A DNA stretch of 64,000 nt, taken from positions 1 to 64,000 of the forward strand of contig NW_019774514.1 in the NCBI RefSeq assembly GCF_001039355.2, read 5' to 3'. The stretch is from Lingula anatina. Its lineage: Eukaryota > Brachiopoda > Lingulata > Lingulida > Lingulidae. The translations under genes were made by a program, and so were the position numbers. The notes beneath the pieces are model-generated. The model saw only the letters and a program-made list of their open reading frames with translations, was not told the DNA's origin and did not search any database. Of this stretch, positions 25,601 through 38,690 are shown in pieces. The stretch's first letter is position 1. Each line of letters starts with the position of its first letter.

Positions 25601-28600
25601 CTCCACTTACATGTATTAGCTATTTAGCAGCAGACAGAAAAGAGAGCACACCAGTATTGATTTTGGTATTAGGACGAGATAAAATGATGACTCACACATG
25701 CAATGTTTAAAAGGAGTCCCAGTCTTTAGGGCAAATTTATATGAATGGTAATAAAAGTCCTATTGAACAGCCCAGCAACTGTCAGTCTTACAAACTTGTG
25801 AAATGTTCGTCAATCTCTTCTTCTATCGAGCTTGTCTCCCAGACTTCACTTGAGCTAGCTCAAACAAATCAGGAGGAAGTTCAACAACCATCTATGGGAA
25901 AGGTTATACAATTAATGCTTCCTTATTAGGTCATACACTGAATTCACTTTGCTCCACTGGTTGGGAGTTGTAAGCAACCTCATTTATTTTTCCTGTATCA
26001 GAGAATCAAGACACGGGGTTTGATCTCCAGGTGGCAATGCATAGTTAACCATTTACCACACACCCTCAGACCATACATACATATACATACTACCTGTGCA
26101 AGCCACGGGTGTTACTCCAGAGCTAGTGATATTTACTACACAACCCTCATAACCTTACAAAATTCTACTCATTGTTAACAGTTCAAATGGAAAATACAGC
26201 TAATGGCTGCAAGCACATTGAGCACACTAGAAATACTTCACCTTATGGCATCTAATTCAATACCAGGTATTCTATCAGAATTTCATGTGGCATCCGTTTG
26301 CAGTATTAAACTGTACAATTAAGCATGAGACCGACATGGATGTTTACAAAAAACTTAAACTAAATGATTCCATCTGGAACTTCTCTATAACATTTAAGTT
26401 TCTAAATAAGGTCTGTATTTACTGGCTTACCTGTTCAGATTAGCACTACCTTGCTGGTTACTTCACATACCTATACACCTATACACAGACTTTCAACCTA
26501 CTGCTCTTACCTATCCAGCTGACACAACTTTGAATCTCATATGTGCAACACATAAGATGCAGGCAGCTCATAAAACTTACAAGATTTCTGGAACATACAC
26601 TCAAGATCAACAGTCCTTGTGAATAAATCTTAAAAACTGGATTCTAATTTCCAAATAGTGAGACCAAGTATGCTGCATTCTTCTTTTAAACTTTATGTCA
26701 AAATCTAACACATAAATTTCTGATAATGACAGATTGAACACCTGGACCCACTATGTACTAGTACATGCATTCCATTAAAAAAAACAACAAGAAGAATGGT
26801 GTCATTCATGAGCCACAATGTCAAGATGTCAAGCTCCAAAGAGTTATCTTAAACAAATCAGACTGTGAGACACTGTACCAAACTATCTTTAAAATGGAAA
26901 GTTTTCACCAAGTGGAATACTAAATAAGGATTTGGACACTGAATACACATGGGAAATTTTAAATGCAGCCACAATTAGATGTTTTAACACCAAAGTTTCG
27001 ATACCTTTAGTTCATACATTTGCAAATCTCCAATGTACAATTAACCAAGGAGTTATAACTCCTTGAATTAACAAAGATCAGCACGTTTTATGACTCGTGT
27101 CTTTTACTTTCACTTCTTAAATTTTTTGTCTTCAGTTCTTCACTTCATGAATTCACTTTAGTTTCTGTACTAAATTCACAATAAGTTGACTAACTAGTCA
27201 ATTTGCCTTTCTTTTCATTTTATGACTCGCGTCTTTTACTTTCACTTCTTAAATCTTTTGTCTTGAGTTCTTCACTTCATGAGTTCACTTTAGTTTCTGT
27301 ACTAAATTCACAATAAGTTGACTAACCAGTCACTTTGCCTTTCTTTTCATTTTTTCCCTTTTTTATGAATTTTGTAAAGCGCATTGGGATTTTTAAATCA
27401 TAATTATTTATCATCATTATTCTTCCTACTGTAATAAGCAAATGGATAAGGCTTAATTATCAGGGTAAATTAACAGCAACATAGTGATATCTTAATATAG
27501 CCCACCAGACAGGAAGCAATATAACACCTTTAACTCACCTCTCAGGCTCTGTAATTACACCCACCATGGGAGCTCAGTTCTAAATATTTAGCTTCCAAAA
27601 AATATCAAATTCAGTTCAGCTGAATAAAACACTGGCAAGAGGCACAGTGGTTAGAAACAGTATACTTTTTTCGACACATTATCACTACTTGAAAGCTTGA
27701 GTTTATATAAAAACATACTGATTTATAATTAACAGTTACTAATGGGAGAGAATACTATTTAGTTGAAGTAAATATTATCAGATAACAAAAAAGAGCTCAC
27801 AGTGTGCATACTAGTACTTTCACAAAGGACTTAAATTTACCCTGTACTTATAACAGACAAAGGCAGGTAAATACTTTTTATTTATAAATAGTACCAATGC
27901 ACTGGACATTATATAAGGGTCCCATTTTTATATCCTTCCATCAAATCAATGGTAGATAGATGTATTGTTAAATATTGCTCACTCTGCATTGCAAAGGTAT
28001 ATTATCTTTAGCACTCAGCATAAAATATGTATTAATATTAACCTTGGATACATAAATCTGTCATTTTAATCAAACATAAATATGAGCAATGACAAATAAC
28101 ACCATGAAAGCATATCAAAAACAAAAATGATCTGACAGTGCCAAGTGACAAATATTTCAAAATGAATTAAAAGAAGAGAATCATGTATTACTCTGGAGTG
28201 TAACATAACAGACCTGGATCAACATGGTGATTTGTAAAAACCAGTGACCATGACAGGTCACTGAACACAATTACATGCTAATTATACTATCCTTCAGGTA
28301 AACCCAAGCTTCTTTTTAAGTGATAGTAAACCAATATGTAAATCCATACATTCACAGATACCTATTCAAAATCTGTTCCTCTAGCTCCTGGATTCCATAA
28401 ATTGCCTTTATACTCAGCACTGAAATGCTTATTTTCAGTCACTGCATATCAGTTTGTTAAAAATATTATTCTATTTTTCTACTGTCAGGCATATAATACA
28501 TCATATTTTTTAATTTTTGTTTGGGACATACAAATTTCAATTACTCCTCATGCCATGAGTCTCCATGCTTGATCTCATATTTCAAGTTCTTTACCTTTTT

Positions 28601-30126
28601 TTGAAAACTATTTTGTTTTTAAGGCATACTATTTGCATTTGAAAATGTTGAATATATTCATATCCTGCAAAGCGACGTATCCTTCCCAAGGCAGACCTTT
28701 TAAAAAGGATGAATCAATTTAAAAAAGGTTTTGGTGCTGATATTTATTCTGAAATGTGCAGAAAGGCATGGTAGTCTAAACATCTGGCCAGACATTAAGA
28801 AATGATTTACTTAATAAGAAATGGTATAAAACATCAAATCCATGAGCAAAGATGGGTCAATCAATGATTAGTATAAACAGGAGAAAATTGCATGCTTTTT
28901 TCTCAAGGAAAATTAAATTTTGCAAGGAAAACCTGGATAGGATACCTTAAACTTGAAAATAGATTTAAGTTAGACATTACTAATCAATCACAATAGTTGT
29001 ATATGACCAACATATCTCTTAAATCAATGTCATAAACATGCTTTTTCTTTAGTTATCAGAACAAAATGAGGTTGCAAGAAATAATTCACTCCTAACGAAA
29101 ATCTATTATCAATATGTGAGCATGCTACTCTTCTAGTTCATAATAAGCTTGGGTGAGTTAAATGCGGACGAAAAATTGTATGTAAACAAAATCTGACAGT
29201 TGTATACATTAATCTGAAAATAAACACGATAAGTTAATGCCCCCGTTTATATTTAAGCCAATGTAATTCTAATACCTGGAAAGTTAAATACTACAAAAAA
29301 TTTTCCTTACACTTTTTTAGTAATGAAAAATTGTACCACTTTCAATTCATTCTTCTAAGCAAGAATAACTTAAGAAGCAAGCGGTAAGCGGTGACTAGTC
29401 TTAAAACATCGTGTTTTGCGTCAAAATTACTCTTGCACAGTTTTTCTGATTCAGTCCTTTTAATTTACATTCAATCATATCATGAACAGTAAAACCTTCT
29501 TACGATTGATTTGTCAAAAAGAAACCGCATTTGACTACTTACGGATCTCGCAGCAATAAATAATATTACGGTGAACCAGGAAAGCACACCCCCGATAACT
29601 TTGGGCTCTTCCAATAGGCATACAGTCTCCCCTGTGTATCTTTCATTTGATAAATGTAAAATGATATATCAGAAAAAGAAACAAATATTACTGATAAGTT
29701 TCCTATTGATTGGCAACTTTATATTTATCTTTTATAATAAATATCTACGTACGCAAATATGTAACCAGCTTTTCTGGCAAATTTTCAACAATTACACACG
29801 GATAAAAAGTGTGACCTCTACCTGACCTACTTTATCTTAGTTGATTGTAAGTAGTTTCGTAGTCGCCTTTATTAGCAAGATTGCTTATTTCATATAATGC
29901 ACGTTAATTACTGTATATTTTCTAATGTTTACAATAAAATAATTGTTTTATTTGATTTTTTGTTGAAAACAATAAATTAACTAAGAATAGGATTTTTATA
30001 AAACTACATTTAAAACGAGTGTGTAACTTTGAGTGGTACCAAAACAACAAAATTTCTTCTAATAATTTCACCAACATTTTGCAGTATGTGATGAAATAGT
30101 GAAGACGAGCTATTCATACAGAAAAC
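22651..30126. other. Gene-free spacer between the acidic-protein gene and ATG101
   Basis: About 7.5 kb on both strands with no exon chain that keeps phase. It contains an AT dinucleotide run (24079-24097) and a 132-bp tandem duplication (27086-27349), and must hold the divergent promoters of the flanking genes. The 84-codon frame at 29571-29825 lacks splice or family support. Confidence 0.5.
27086..27349. repeat. Two-copy 132-bp tandem duplication
   Basis: Units begin at 27086 and 27218 with TTTTATGACTCG and are nearly identical, differing by a few single bases. The unit is T-rich with repeated CTTCACTTC-like stretches. No coding content. Confidence 0.9.
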
Positions 30127-33100
30127 ATGAATGCAAGGTCACAGATATTTGAGTTGGTAAGTCTCTCTTGGTATAGAAACTGCTCTAGAGTGATACAGTG
30201 TAATCATATTAATATAGCCCTGACCCTAGTAAAAATAAGTTTAATTCCTTTGCCCAGACAACTACAACTACAGATCATAAGCAAAATCTGCACTAATTAA
30301 GCGGAAATGTGATTAACTGCATAGAAATGGTACCCTTAACTCAAATACTTCAAAATGAAATCCATGACCGAGCAGTAGCAATGAGTGAATCATCATGAAA
30401 TTGATTTTCATTTTGTTAGCATCAGTCTTGTTTTTAGAAAATACAGCGAATAAGATAATATTAATAATAATAATAATAATTATTATTATTATTTTGTAAT
30501 TAATGAATACATAAATAAATAATAAGCATTGAGATTAATGTATGGGCATGCAGACACATACAAGTGATGGGTTTTTACAAGCAAATTTTGCCTGAACATT
30601 CTTAAGAAGTGCTTGATCACTAATTTCCTGATCTACTTGTCCAGGTGATCCTACTAGTAACCGTTATCAAAGTATTTATAGGAATCAGCCAGATGCAAGT
30701 TTTAAATTACTGAAAGCAACCTTATTATGTACATGTACATTTCACATTGTATATTTTGTCAGAATATCAACACGAGTTATTTTTAAAGCCTAAATAAGAC
30801 AAACTCAGTGAAATAAGCTCAGCTTAAAGAAGAAATATAAATATGTTTTATTGTTGATTCTGGTAATTCAAGTCTTGATTCCAGTTGATTCCAGTAAATA
30901 CCTTGATTCCGGTATTAAGTATGACAAGGTACTAGTACAGATATATGCTTTTTTTTTTTTTTTTTTTTTGTTATTGAATCAGATGTATTTTCTATATTAA
31001 CTTTCCATATTACAGTCTGTTGAAGGTCGGCAGATTGATGAAGTGGTAGCAAGTGAGTTACATTTTTGATAGGTTAAATAACTGCTTAATCACATTAATT
31101 ATTGTATTGCTGAGGTTCATGTTTTATACCATTTAGGAAAAGTATAAATGAGAAGGAGGATATTTTTCTTTTAAATTGAATGTATTAAACTATGAAAACT
31201 TTTTCATATTGTTGTTTAGTTAACATATGTTATAGTCATTTTGCATCTCTCTAGGTATATTTCACACAATACTCTTCCACAGAACATTGGGCAAGGTGAG
31301 GTTAATATAATTCTAATTTATAATGGTTACATCATTTTTTTGTCTGTGACACCATACTTAAATGTATTAACCCATTACAGTGACGTCATATTTGCTCCGT
31401 AACACTAGTCCAGCAGCCATTCTGGAGGGAAAGAACTAGGGGGATTAGTAGTGTAAATATAGGTAAACCAAATAAAATAAACCAAAATGCATATCGCGAT
31501 CAAGTACACCAAAAGGAAGAGTGTATATACATGTGAAAACTACAGCTGATCAGCGGGATCGACCCATATAAACTCAGGACAGTCCAAAGACAAGAAATCC
31601 TGATTTATCCCAACATCGTGGAATTGTCAGAAGCTAGTTCAGTTATCTTGTACTTCATTTTTCTTGTTCACTGGATAATAACAGTTATAGTTTTAGAGAG
31701 TTTAATGTGTAATCATAAGTTCAACCTTTCATAGAAGCAACTTTTTACATAAAGGATAGATGTAAGGAGAAATTTGAGCTGACCATTGTGATCGACCCTT
31801 CAGGACTCAAAGAAGACAGTATGCAGGGTTGTCTTATAACAAGAAATATTGCTGTCAGATATGATTTAACTGAACAGCATGAAGCTGTCAGAAATTATTT
31901 CAGCATTCTTGTACTTCATTTTGGATCATTAGGAAGTACATGTAACATGGCTGTTGTTTGAGAGTTCAACATTTTATTATGAATTCAACCATTCACATTA
32001 GCAACATTTTATTATTAGTCCAGACATTCACAGAAGCAAGGGATTTTTCAAACTTATTAATTTGTGATATCCAATGTAGCATAACAACAAGTCAGTTCAT
32101 GAATTGATCTTCATTTGATTAAAAATATAGGAAAATGCACTTTTTGTATAAATAAAAGTTAACATAAAATGCAAAACATTGTTGACATTGTTGCACAATT
32201 CAATGACAGATTATCAGGGTCCCTTTCCTTTTGGTTGATAACACTGACATGAAAAATATTTCTATACTTTTAATGATGCAATGCAACATGTACATGAGCA
32301 TATTAAGTCAAATCAAGTCACCATAATCTGTGAAACCTGTTTGGTATATTTTTATCTATGTCTAGAGAAATGCTTGATTGAAGACTCACAATTGATGTGT
32401 GCTGTGTGCAATAATTGTGTGTAGGTAGGTATGTACATATAAGTCCTTAGATGGTGTTACTAAGCAGTTTGTAATTTCATTTAGGAGAATTCCACAACTG
32501 GTGGTCAAAATTTAAAAAATGCGCAACCTAGAAGAGCTAAATCTTTTCTTGATACAGGACAGCCATCTGTTTCTTCATATCAGACCATCTGTGAGAAGTG
32601 CAGCATACAAAGTATTATATTTCTTGCAAACTTTTCCATTTAGCCTTTAAAAATATGAGGAAGAAAAAGTGTTTTCATTTCTTCTTGTGCTTCTGCTCAC
32701 AATTCTAAATAAATAGAATACCTATCCTTGTTGTTTGCAAGCTATCAGGATAACAACTTTAAAACAACAAATGAACAATTAAATAAACAAACAAATCCAA
32801 TTAAAAAACTCTTGTCATGCACTGAATTTCACTCTCCTGATGTTCAGATCCTGTCTCCTCAGCTGGTCACAAAGATATAAGAATATTCTTTTGCTGCTTC
32901 TACCTTGTGTGCTATCTAGCTGCCTTTTGTACCTGTCACCTGTTTTATTTTTTTAATTTTTTTATTTATTTTATTTATTATTTATTTTTTTTTTTTTTTT
33001 GATAATCAAGATTTACTTGCACCCAATCATTCAGTGTGGCTTGGTGGGAAAATGCCAGATCAATTTCCTAAATGTAAATTAACAAAAAAAGGTAACAATA

Positions 33101-36100
33101 GTTATTTTTATTCATATTGTAACTTGAAATACAGTAGGAAAACACAGAATTTAACATTTTTCAAATTTATTTCATTTAGTTATATTTCAATTAAATGATA
33201 CCTGAGTTAGAATATATACTTTCAAAACAGATTTACTCTTAACACTACACCAAATCTAAAATCAAGCCACTATAACTTCCAAATACACATGACACAGGTA
33301 ATTGATTTAATTGGGCCAGCTGAGCTGTGTACAAATGTACATTGTACTGTAGCCTTGACACTAATTGACAATAATGCTAACCAGGTATTAAAGAGGTAGA
33401 TGACAGCAGATAAAATCCAAAGAGCACCATAACTGATAACAAATTACATCCAAGCCAATGAAGAGAGCCTTTATAATGTAAGTCGAAACCTTGCCTGGGT
33501 ATTTCCACACGTTTTTACAACACACTCTCCACCCAAACTTTTTGGGCACTAGTAACATGCAGTGTACGTGCGCTCCAAACTTCTACCCCCCGGTCTTTGG
33601 TTTTCTACTTTTTTTTCTTTTATGGTAAAGGCTGCACTGCTGGGTCTTCATTCTTTGCTGTAAAATAAATTAGTTTTATCCTTTACTTGTCCAATGAGTC
33701 TTGATTCAAAGCCACTCCTCGGTCTCTCCTCTGTTTACGATTTTCGTCCCTACACCTTGGATTGTTACCACTGCAGGCAGTCTGTGAACGCTTGTTAAGT
33801 TAGTTATCTTCTCTCTATCATATACCCTGCAGTAATTCATCATTTTACTCGGTTTAATATCAAAGAAAACACAAAAATAAAATACTGAATTGTACATGTA
33901 GACATGATCATGCGCAGCAGACGATTCCGGTCTCCCTCCAGCATGGCTGCCGTTTGTTTTGATGACGAGGGCTACAATGGGTTAATTCTTCTAAGTAATT
34001 AGTGTGTATAATATGTATTTTATTTCATGTGAGAATGTTTTGCAAATTATTATTTATAATTATGTAGTATACTGTGCAGGTTTGTGGAAGATAAAAATGT
34101 CAGTCTTCAATCATGTAAGTAGGGGTGATGGCTTATGCGAACATTAAAATGTTGAAATGCATATTTGTGTCAATTGTTTTTATTTATTTGTTTATATTAT
34201 TTTCTTATTTTAAAGTATAATTACTTGATGATAAAGTTATTTTATGCTTTATATTATTAGTTCCGCTATAAAGCAGAGGGCAGTTATTCCATTGGTACAG
34301 TGGGAATGGTGGATGTAGACTGTGATTTTGTAGATTTTACATATGTGAGTATGGATGGAATTATATTTGAAGACAAAATATTTTGAAGTAGGATTTTTTG
34401 CACAAACTTAATATAAACCATAGCTTGCTGTTTTCTTCTATAAGGAAATTAAAAATAAAAAAAGGCAAATTTGAAATTAGAATTCTGCTTGGAATAGGTC
34501 CGTGCGGCTTCGAGTGAAATAGACCAAGCTATTAAGAGAGAAATGGCAGCATTTAGAGATGCTCTACGAAATAATGAGAATGCTACTAGTGGACAGGTAA
34601 GCTATTGCAGTGCACACTATCATGTCATGTCATAACATACCATGTCATTTCATATGACAATGCATCACAGAAAATAAGTTACAGGTATTCAGAAAATATG
34701 AATAATAGGTGTAATGCTCAAAGATGCACAATTTAAGATTTTCCCATGTGCATTTGTTTTTGACTGATTTTGAGAACAAATAGATTGCATCTTTTAAGGC
34801 TGTATGTCACAAGCTAAGCTCAGTATGCATGTGGAGGCATATCTCATTTAAGACTAATATTTTAACATGAGATAGAACTCATATTTTTTAAACAATTTTT
34901 CCTTGGGTAAATGGTCTTTTTCTCTGACTACTTAATTAACCTTTGTTCTTCCTTTCCTGACACATGGCAGAACTATGTAAAATAATTCTGAAAAATTTAA
35001 ATGTCCTACACCCTTGCTTAACCATGGGTTTTTCATATTCCGCCTTTTGAATCCCAACTCAAACTGCGCTGTACAGTAAAGTTGTTGTCATTTCTTTAAT
35101 AAGTGTCTCATGGTCAAAGTACTAGTAATTGTTGCATGTATGGATACCTAACAGATTTCATTCTCTGTAGATTTCCTTAGAATTTTACCAGAAGAAGCGT
35201 GCCAGGTGGCCTTTCCCAGCTGAATGCATACCTTGGGAGGTGTGGACCTTAAAACTGGACATAATTGGTCTGGCTAATGAACATGGTGAGTTATAGTTAC
35301 CAATGAGATTCAAGTCTTATGGTTGCCAGCTTCTTTGTTTGCAATCCTCCATTCGCATAACCTTATCGACCTCTGACATTCAGCAATAAGTTTGATTGAA
35401 GTTAACCTCACCAATTTCAAATGCGCATCAATTTATCTGGATTTCTTGGTTCTGTGTGACACAGTTGACATAAATGATTGGTGCAGTGAATTTCAAAGAG
35501 CACTGAGATCAGTAATCGAAATGTGACAAATGAGCATGCATTGATGTTAAAAATGAAGAAGCTGGCTTAAAACTCAGGCTAGGGAGTATGTAAGACAAAC
35601 CTCAATGTAAAAAGTGCCTGAAGACTCTATTGCAGTTTGGCCACCTGTTACAAACTCACTCGCAAATTGACAATTATGAAGTTAAGAAATTGCTAATTAT
35701 GAATCACTTAAAAAAGAGATGTGTATCATTTACACACATTTTGAAATTTGCAGGAGGAAAGCATACCAATTTTTTTAATTTATTAGTTTTATGAGTATTT
35801 TTATATCTGCCTTTCACCCCATGATTTATAATATGTCTCTTTTCTAATCAGAGAGGCAGATACATAGAGAAAAGGTTGGGGAACTGCTTAGTGAAAAGAT
35901 TATGTACATAGCTGATGTCATGAACAGACATGAATATGTTCCAAAGATGCCAAACCAATCGGAACTGGATTTGGTGTTTGATACAAACTTCCAGGATGTA
36001 CAACCATATTTATTTAAAGTAAGTACATTTTGTGAAAAGCAACTACTTGTGATAACGATGAAAAATAATGTCATTTTTATGAACACTTACTGCTACGTTC

Positions 36101-36407
36101 TCAAAATCTTCCATTAGAAAAGCAATGAATAACAATAAGATTTTAAAGGAAATATTTTAACAAGTCAGAAAATAAAGACATATGAGATTTATAGGTTTTC
36201 CCCACATTTCTCTTTCATCAAAACAAACACTATCATAACAGTAAGATACATCTATGTCTTTTGTCTAAAATACTGTACAGTATTCATTTTGAAATGTAAT
36301 CATGTTATATTTTTCCGTAATAGATCTCACACCAGACCACAGGACCACAGTCTGCATCAGTCAGCAACACCATGAGGAAGTTTATCAAGGACACACTAGC
36401 ATTTTAG
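30127..36407 (+). CDS. ATG101: Autophagy-related protein 101
   Basis: Partner of ATG13 in the ULK1/ATG13/FIP200 complex that starts autophagosome formation; acts in the cytosol at the phagophore site. Coding exons: 30127-30156, 31016-31052, 31255-31295, 34261-34344, 34498-34596, 35171-35285, 35852-36018, 36324-36407. All are bounded by AG/GT and agree in phase; the product is 218 aa, the same length as human ATG101. The protein is a HORMA fold without separate domains. Visible family landmarks are the N-terminal [17 protein letters not shown] followed by [13 protein letters not shown], and the WPF finger (W110, P111, F112), which recruits downstream factors and is intact at the same residue numbers as in human. 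EVMNRHEYLPKMP-like and [10 protein letters not shown] near the C-terminus also match. The start Met opens [11 protein letters not shown], aligning with human MNCRSEVLEVS. No truncation or missing key residue was seen. Confidence 0.97.
30456..30494. repeat. ATT/AAT self-complementary microsatellite
   Basis: A run of AAT units passes directly into ATT units, giving a perfect hairpin-capable tract in ATG101 intron 1. Confidence 0.85.
31371..33981. mobile_element. piggyBac-type element (non-autonomous or decayed), 2.6 kb
   Basis: The segment begins CCCATTACAG right after TTAA (31367-31370) and ends CTACAATGGG right before TTAA (33982-33985), giving TTAACCCATT inverted ends, the hallmark of piggyBac-superfamily insertion. 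Subterminal inverted similarity continues: GCAGCCATTCTGGAGGGA about 50 bp from the left end pairs with the complement of TCCCTCCAGCATGGCTGC near the right end, and both ends carry a CGTCAT-type motif. No frame of transposase length is present, so the copy is non-autonomous or degraded. It fills most of ATG101 intron 3. Confidence 0.8.
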
Positions 36408-36741
36408 GCAACAGCAACCAGTCCCAGTCCAGTTTATAGATATGGAGATTAATATGCACTCTATTCAATGCTGATAATCTTAACAATGGGCATTTTCTAA
36501 GAACATTTGATGTAATGATCATGGACAGCCCAGACATGGTGTATAATTTAAAAGAAGCAGTGGAGTCTGTGAAGTATCTCAGTTCTTTATCAAAGTTCAG
36601 AGTTACATAGTTAAAGGAATATAATGTAATGATATGTCCAAAGGGCATTTTCAAACCTGATATAATTTGTGTCAAGAAAGCTGAACATTCTTTTATTTAT
36701 ACATTTGTACATGTATGTGGTCAGTTTGTTGTGCATGCTGT

Positions 36742-36762
36742 AATTCCACGGCACGTGGAATT
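36742..36762. other. Short hairpin in the ATG101 3' UTR
   Basis: AATTCCAC, a 5-base GGCAC spacer, then GTGGAATT: perfect 8-bp arms, with a CACGTG core at the right arm. It lies ~335 bases after the ATG101 stop. Function unknown. Confidence 0.5.
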
Positions 36763-37009
36763 TTTTGCAACATTTTCTTTATAGCTAAAGACAAATGTGA
36801 CAAACAAGGGCTCGAATGAGGCTAGTACTTCATTGGTTTTGTATCATACAAACCAATCGTAACTCGTGTTAACTTATGAAAGATATGATTCTGTATGTAA
36901 GAGGAGTCATTTCGAGAAAAAGTGACTTTGATGTTGCTGAACACAGGCATGATTAACAGAAGTCAAAATAACGGTGTCTGAAAAGTTTGTTTGTTGTGTG
37001 TGAAAAGAA

Positions 37010-37015
37010 AATAAA
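37010..37015 (+). terminator. Candidate ATG101 polyadenylation signal
   Basis: AATAAA on the plus strand ~600 bases after the stop, followed by a T-rich stretch. Chosen as the first canonical hexamer with a plausible downstream element; not proven. Confidence 0.4.
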
Positions 37016-38690
37016 CCATGTGCAATAATCTTATTATTCTTTTTGGAATTGAAATTTTTTAAAGATGTGCTCAAGGCTGAGGTGCAATTTTAGACCCAGT
37101 AACAGATGCACCGACAACAAATATTAGCAATATTAAAATCTGACCCTTTATTTTTACCCATAAACCTATCTAACACAGAAAATGGGAGTCCTTTTTCATG
37201 GCACCCATTGAGAGAAAAAGTTGCTCAAAAGAGAAATTTGCAGGCAGCTCAGAAAGGAGAGAGTAGGAAGGGCTGTTCTCTGTATTTTAGTGAGAATTAA
37301 AGACTAATAATTTGAAAAGTGTTTATTTAGGATTATATAGTACTAATATGTACTACAAAAAATATAATATTACTGTACATTGCTGTACAATACATTGCTA
37401 CATCTTCTGTAGTCGATTTAATAATAATACAGTCAAAACATACCTGGCTGTAGGGCAAGTTTTTCTACACACAGGTGTGAATGTCACAATCAGTGTTAGC
37501 AAAAGTAATACAGATCTCTATAGTCTACTTGATATACCAATCATTGTTAAAGGGAAAAGCAATTCTCCTAAAAAGTGGAAGATCCCATAATCAGTATGCA
37601 GCTTACACAATGATAACAATTGCACAAGGATCCATTATAAAAATCCAGACCTAATGTCTTCACAGATAAATGACAATTTCCACTGCTCATTGCACATACC
37701 AGATACTGGTAACATCACAACACAAAAGCATCCACACTTTTTCTTTAATTTCCACTTGTTCCACAATCCAGTTCACAGAATAATGTTGCTGCACTTTCTG
37801 CAACTGGAAGTGCATTGGATAAACATATTTGAACCCTAGTGCCACACATAAGTGCATAATAATTAGTCTACGTTCACCATTAAAAGATATAAAAGAACCA
37901 TAAAATGTGCATTTAACAACAGAGGCATTAAGCCCCCTACTCCCCACTCCCTATTTATTGTCCATAATAACAAATGCTCCAGTGATTTAAAGTATGAGAT
38001 AGAACATAACTTATTGACCTAGGTAAAAAAAAGCTTTCTCTGAAAATCTTATCATTGCGAACATTTCACAATGGATGGGAACAGAACAGGCTATTACAAT
38101 AAGTAAACCCTTTGCATCTCCCTTAATCTTCAGTTTTAGAACATTTCACACCATACTCATCAATTTCTTTTTTAAAACAGGTAAGAGGAAACACCTTAAA
38201 AGGTGAAAAGTTCCCATCCATACTTTTATCAGCCTTTAAAATTCAATCTCTATAATTAATTTAATTGCTGAAAACTTCACATGTAAATAACAAGATAGTA
38301 GCATTTATTCACTGTTCTTGTTGTTTTCATGTCTTTTATCAAAAATCCCAATCAATTTATTACTAGCTCTTACAAAAAGGATGAAATTGTTGGATTCCTA
38401 GGTGGTTTGACACGTTGTTGTTGCACGTAAATCAGAGTAAATAAAACCTTGTCAGACTTTGGGCAAATAGATGGTGTTAATATTGTGTAACACAAATACA
38501 ACTTCAAAAGATTTCATGATAATCAGGCAATTCTATTTGCATGATGTTCCAAAACTCAGATCTTTATAGCAGGGTGTAAACAGAAAAACACTCACTTTTT
38601 GTCAATAGCAAAATGCCACCTACTGACAGTGTTCAAGATATTCAAAATATAATGAGTGCTAATAATTACAAAGTATAAAGAATTCATATC

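Larger units (their letters stand above)
36408..38690. other. Convergent 3' region of ATG101 and the Pil1-like gene
   Basis: 2.3 kb between two facing stop codons, presumably two 3' UTRs. The frames at 37106-37300, 37312-37590 and 37687-37947 have no splice or family support. A minus-strand AATAAA (TTTATT at 38304-38309) is a possible polyadenylation signal for the Pil1-like gene. Confidence 0.45.

Noticed and set aside
29571-29825. 84-codon frame upstream of ATG101
   Set aside because: No homology-like features or splice context; probably promoter-proximal noise.
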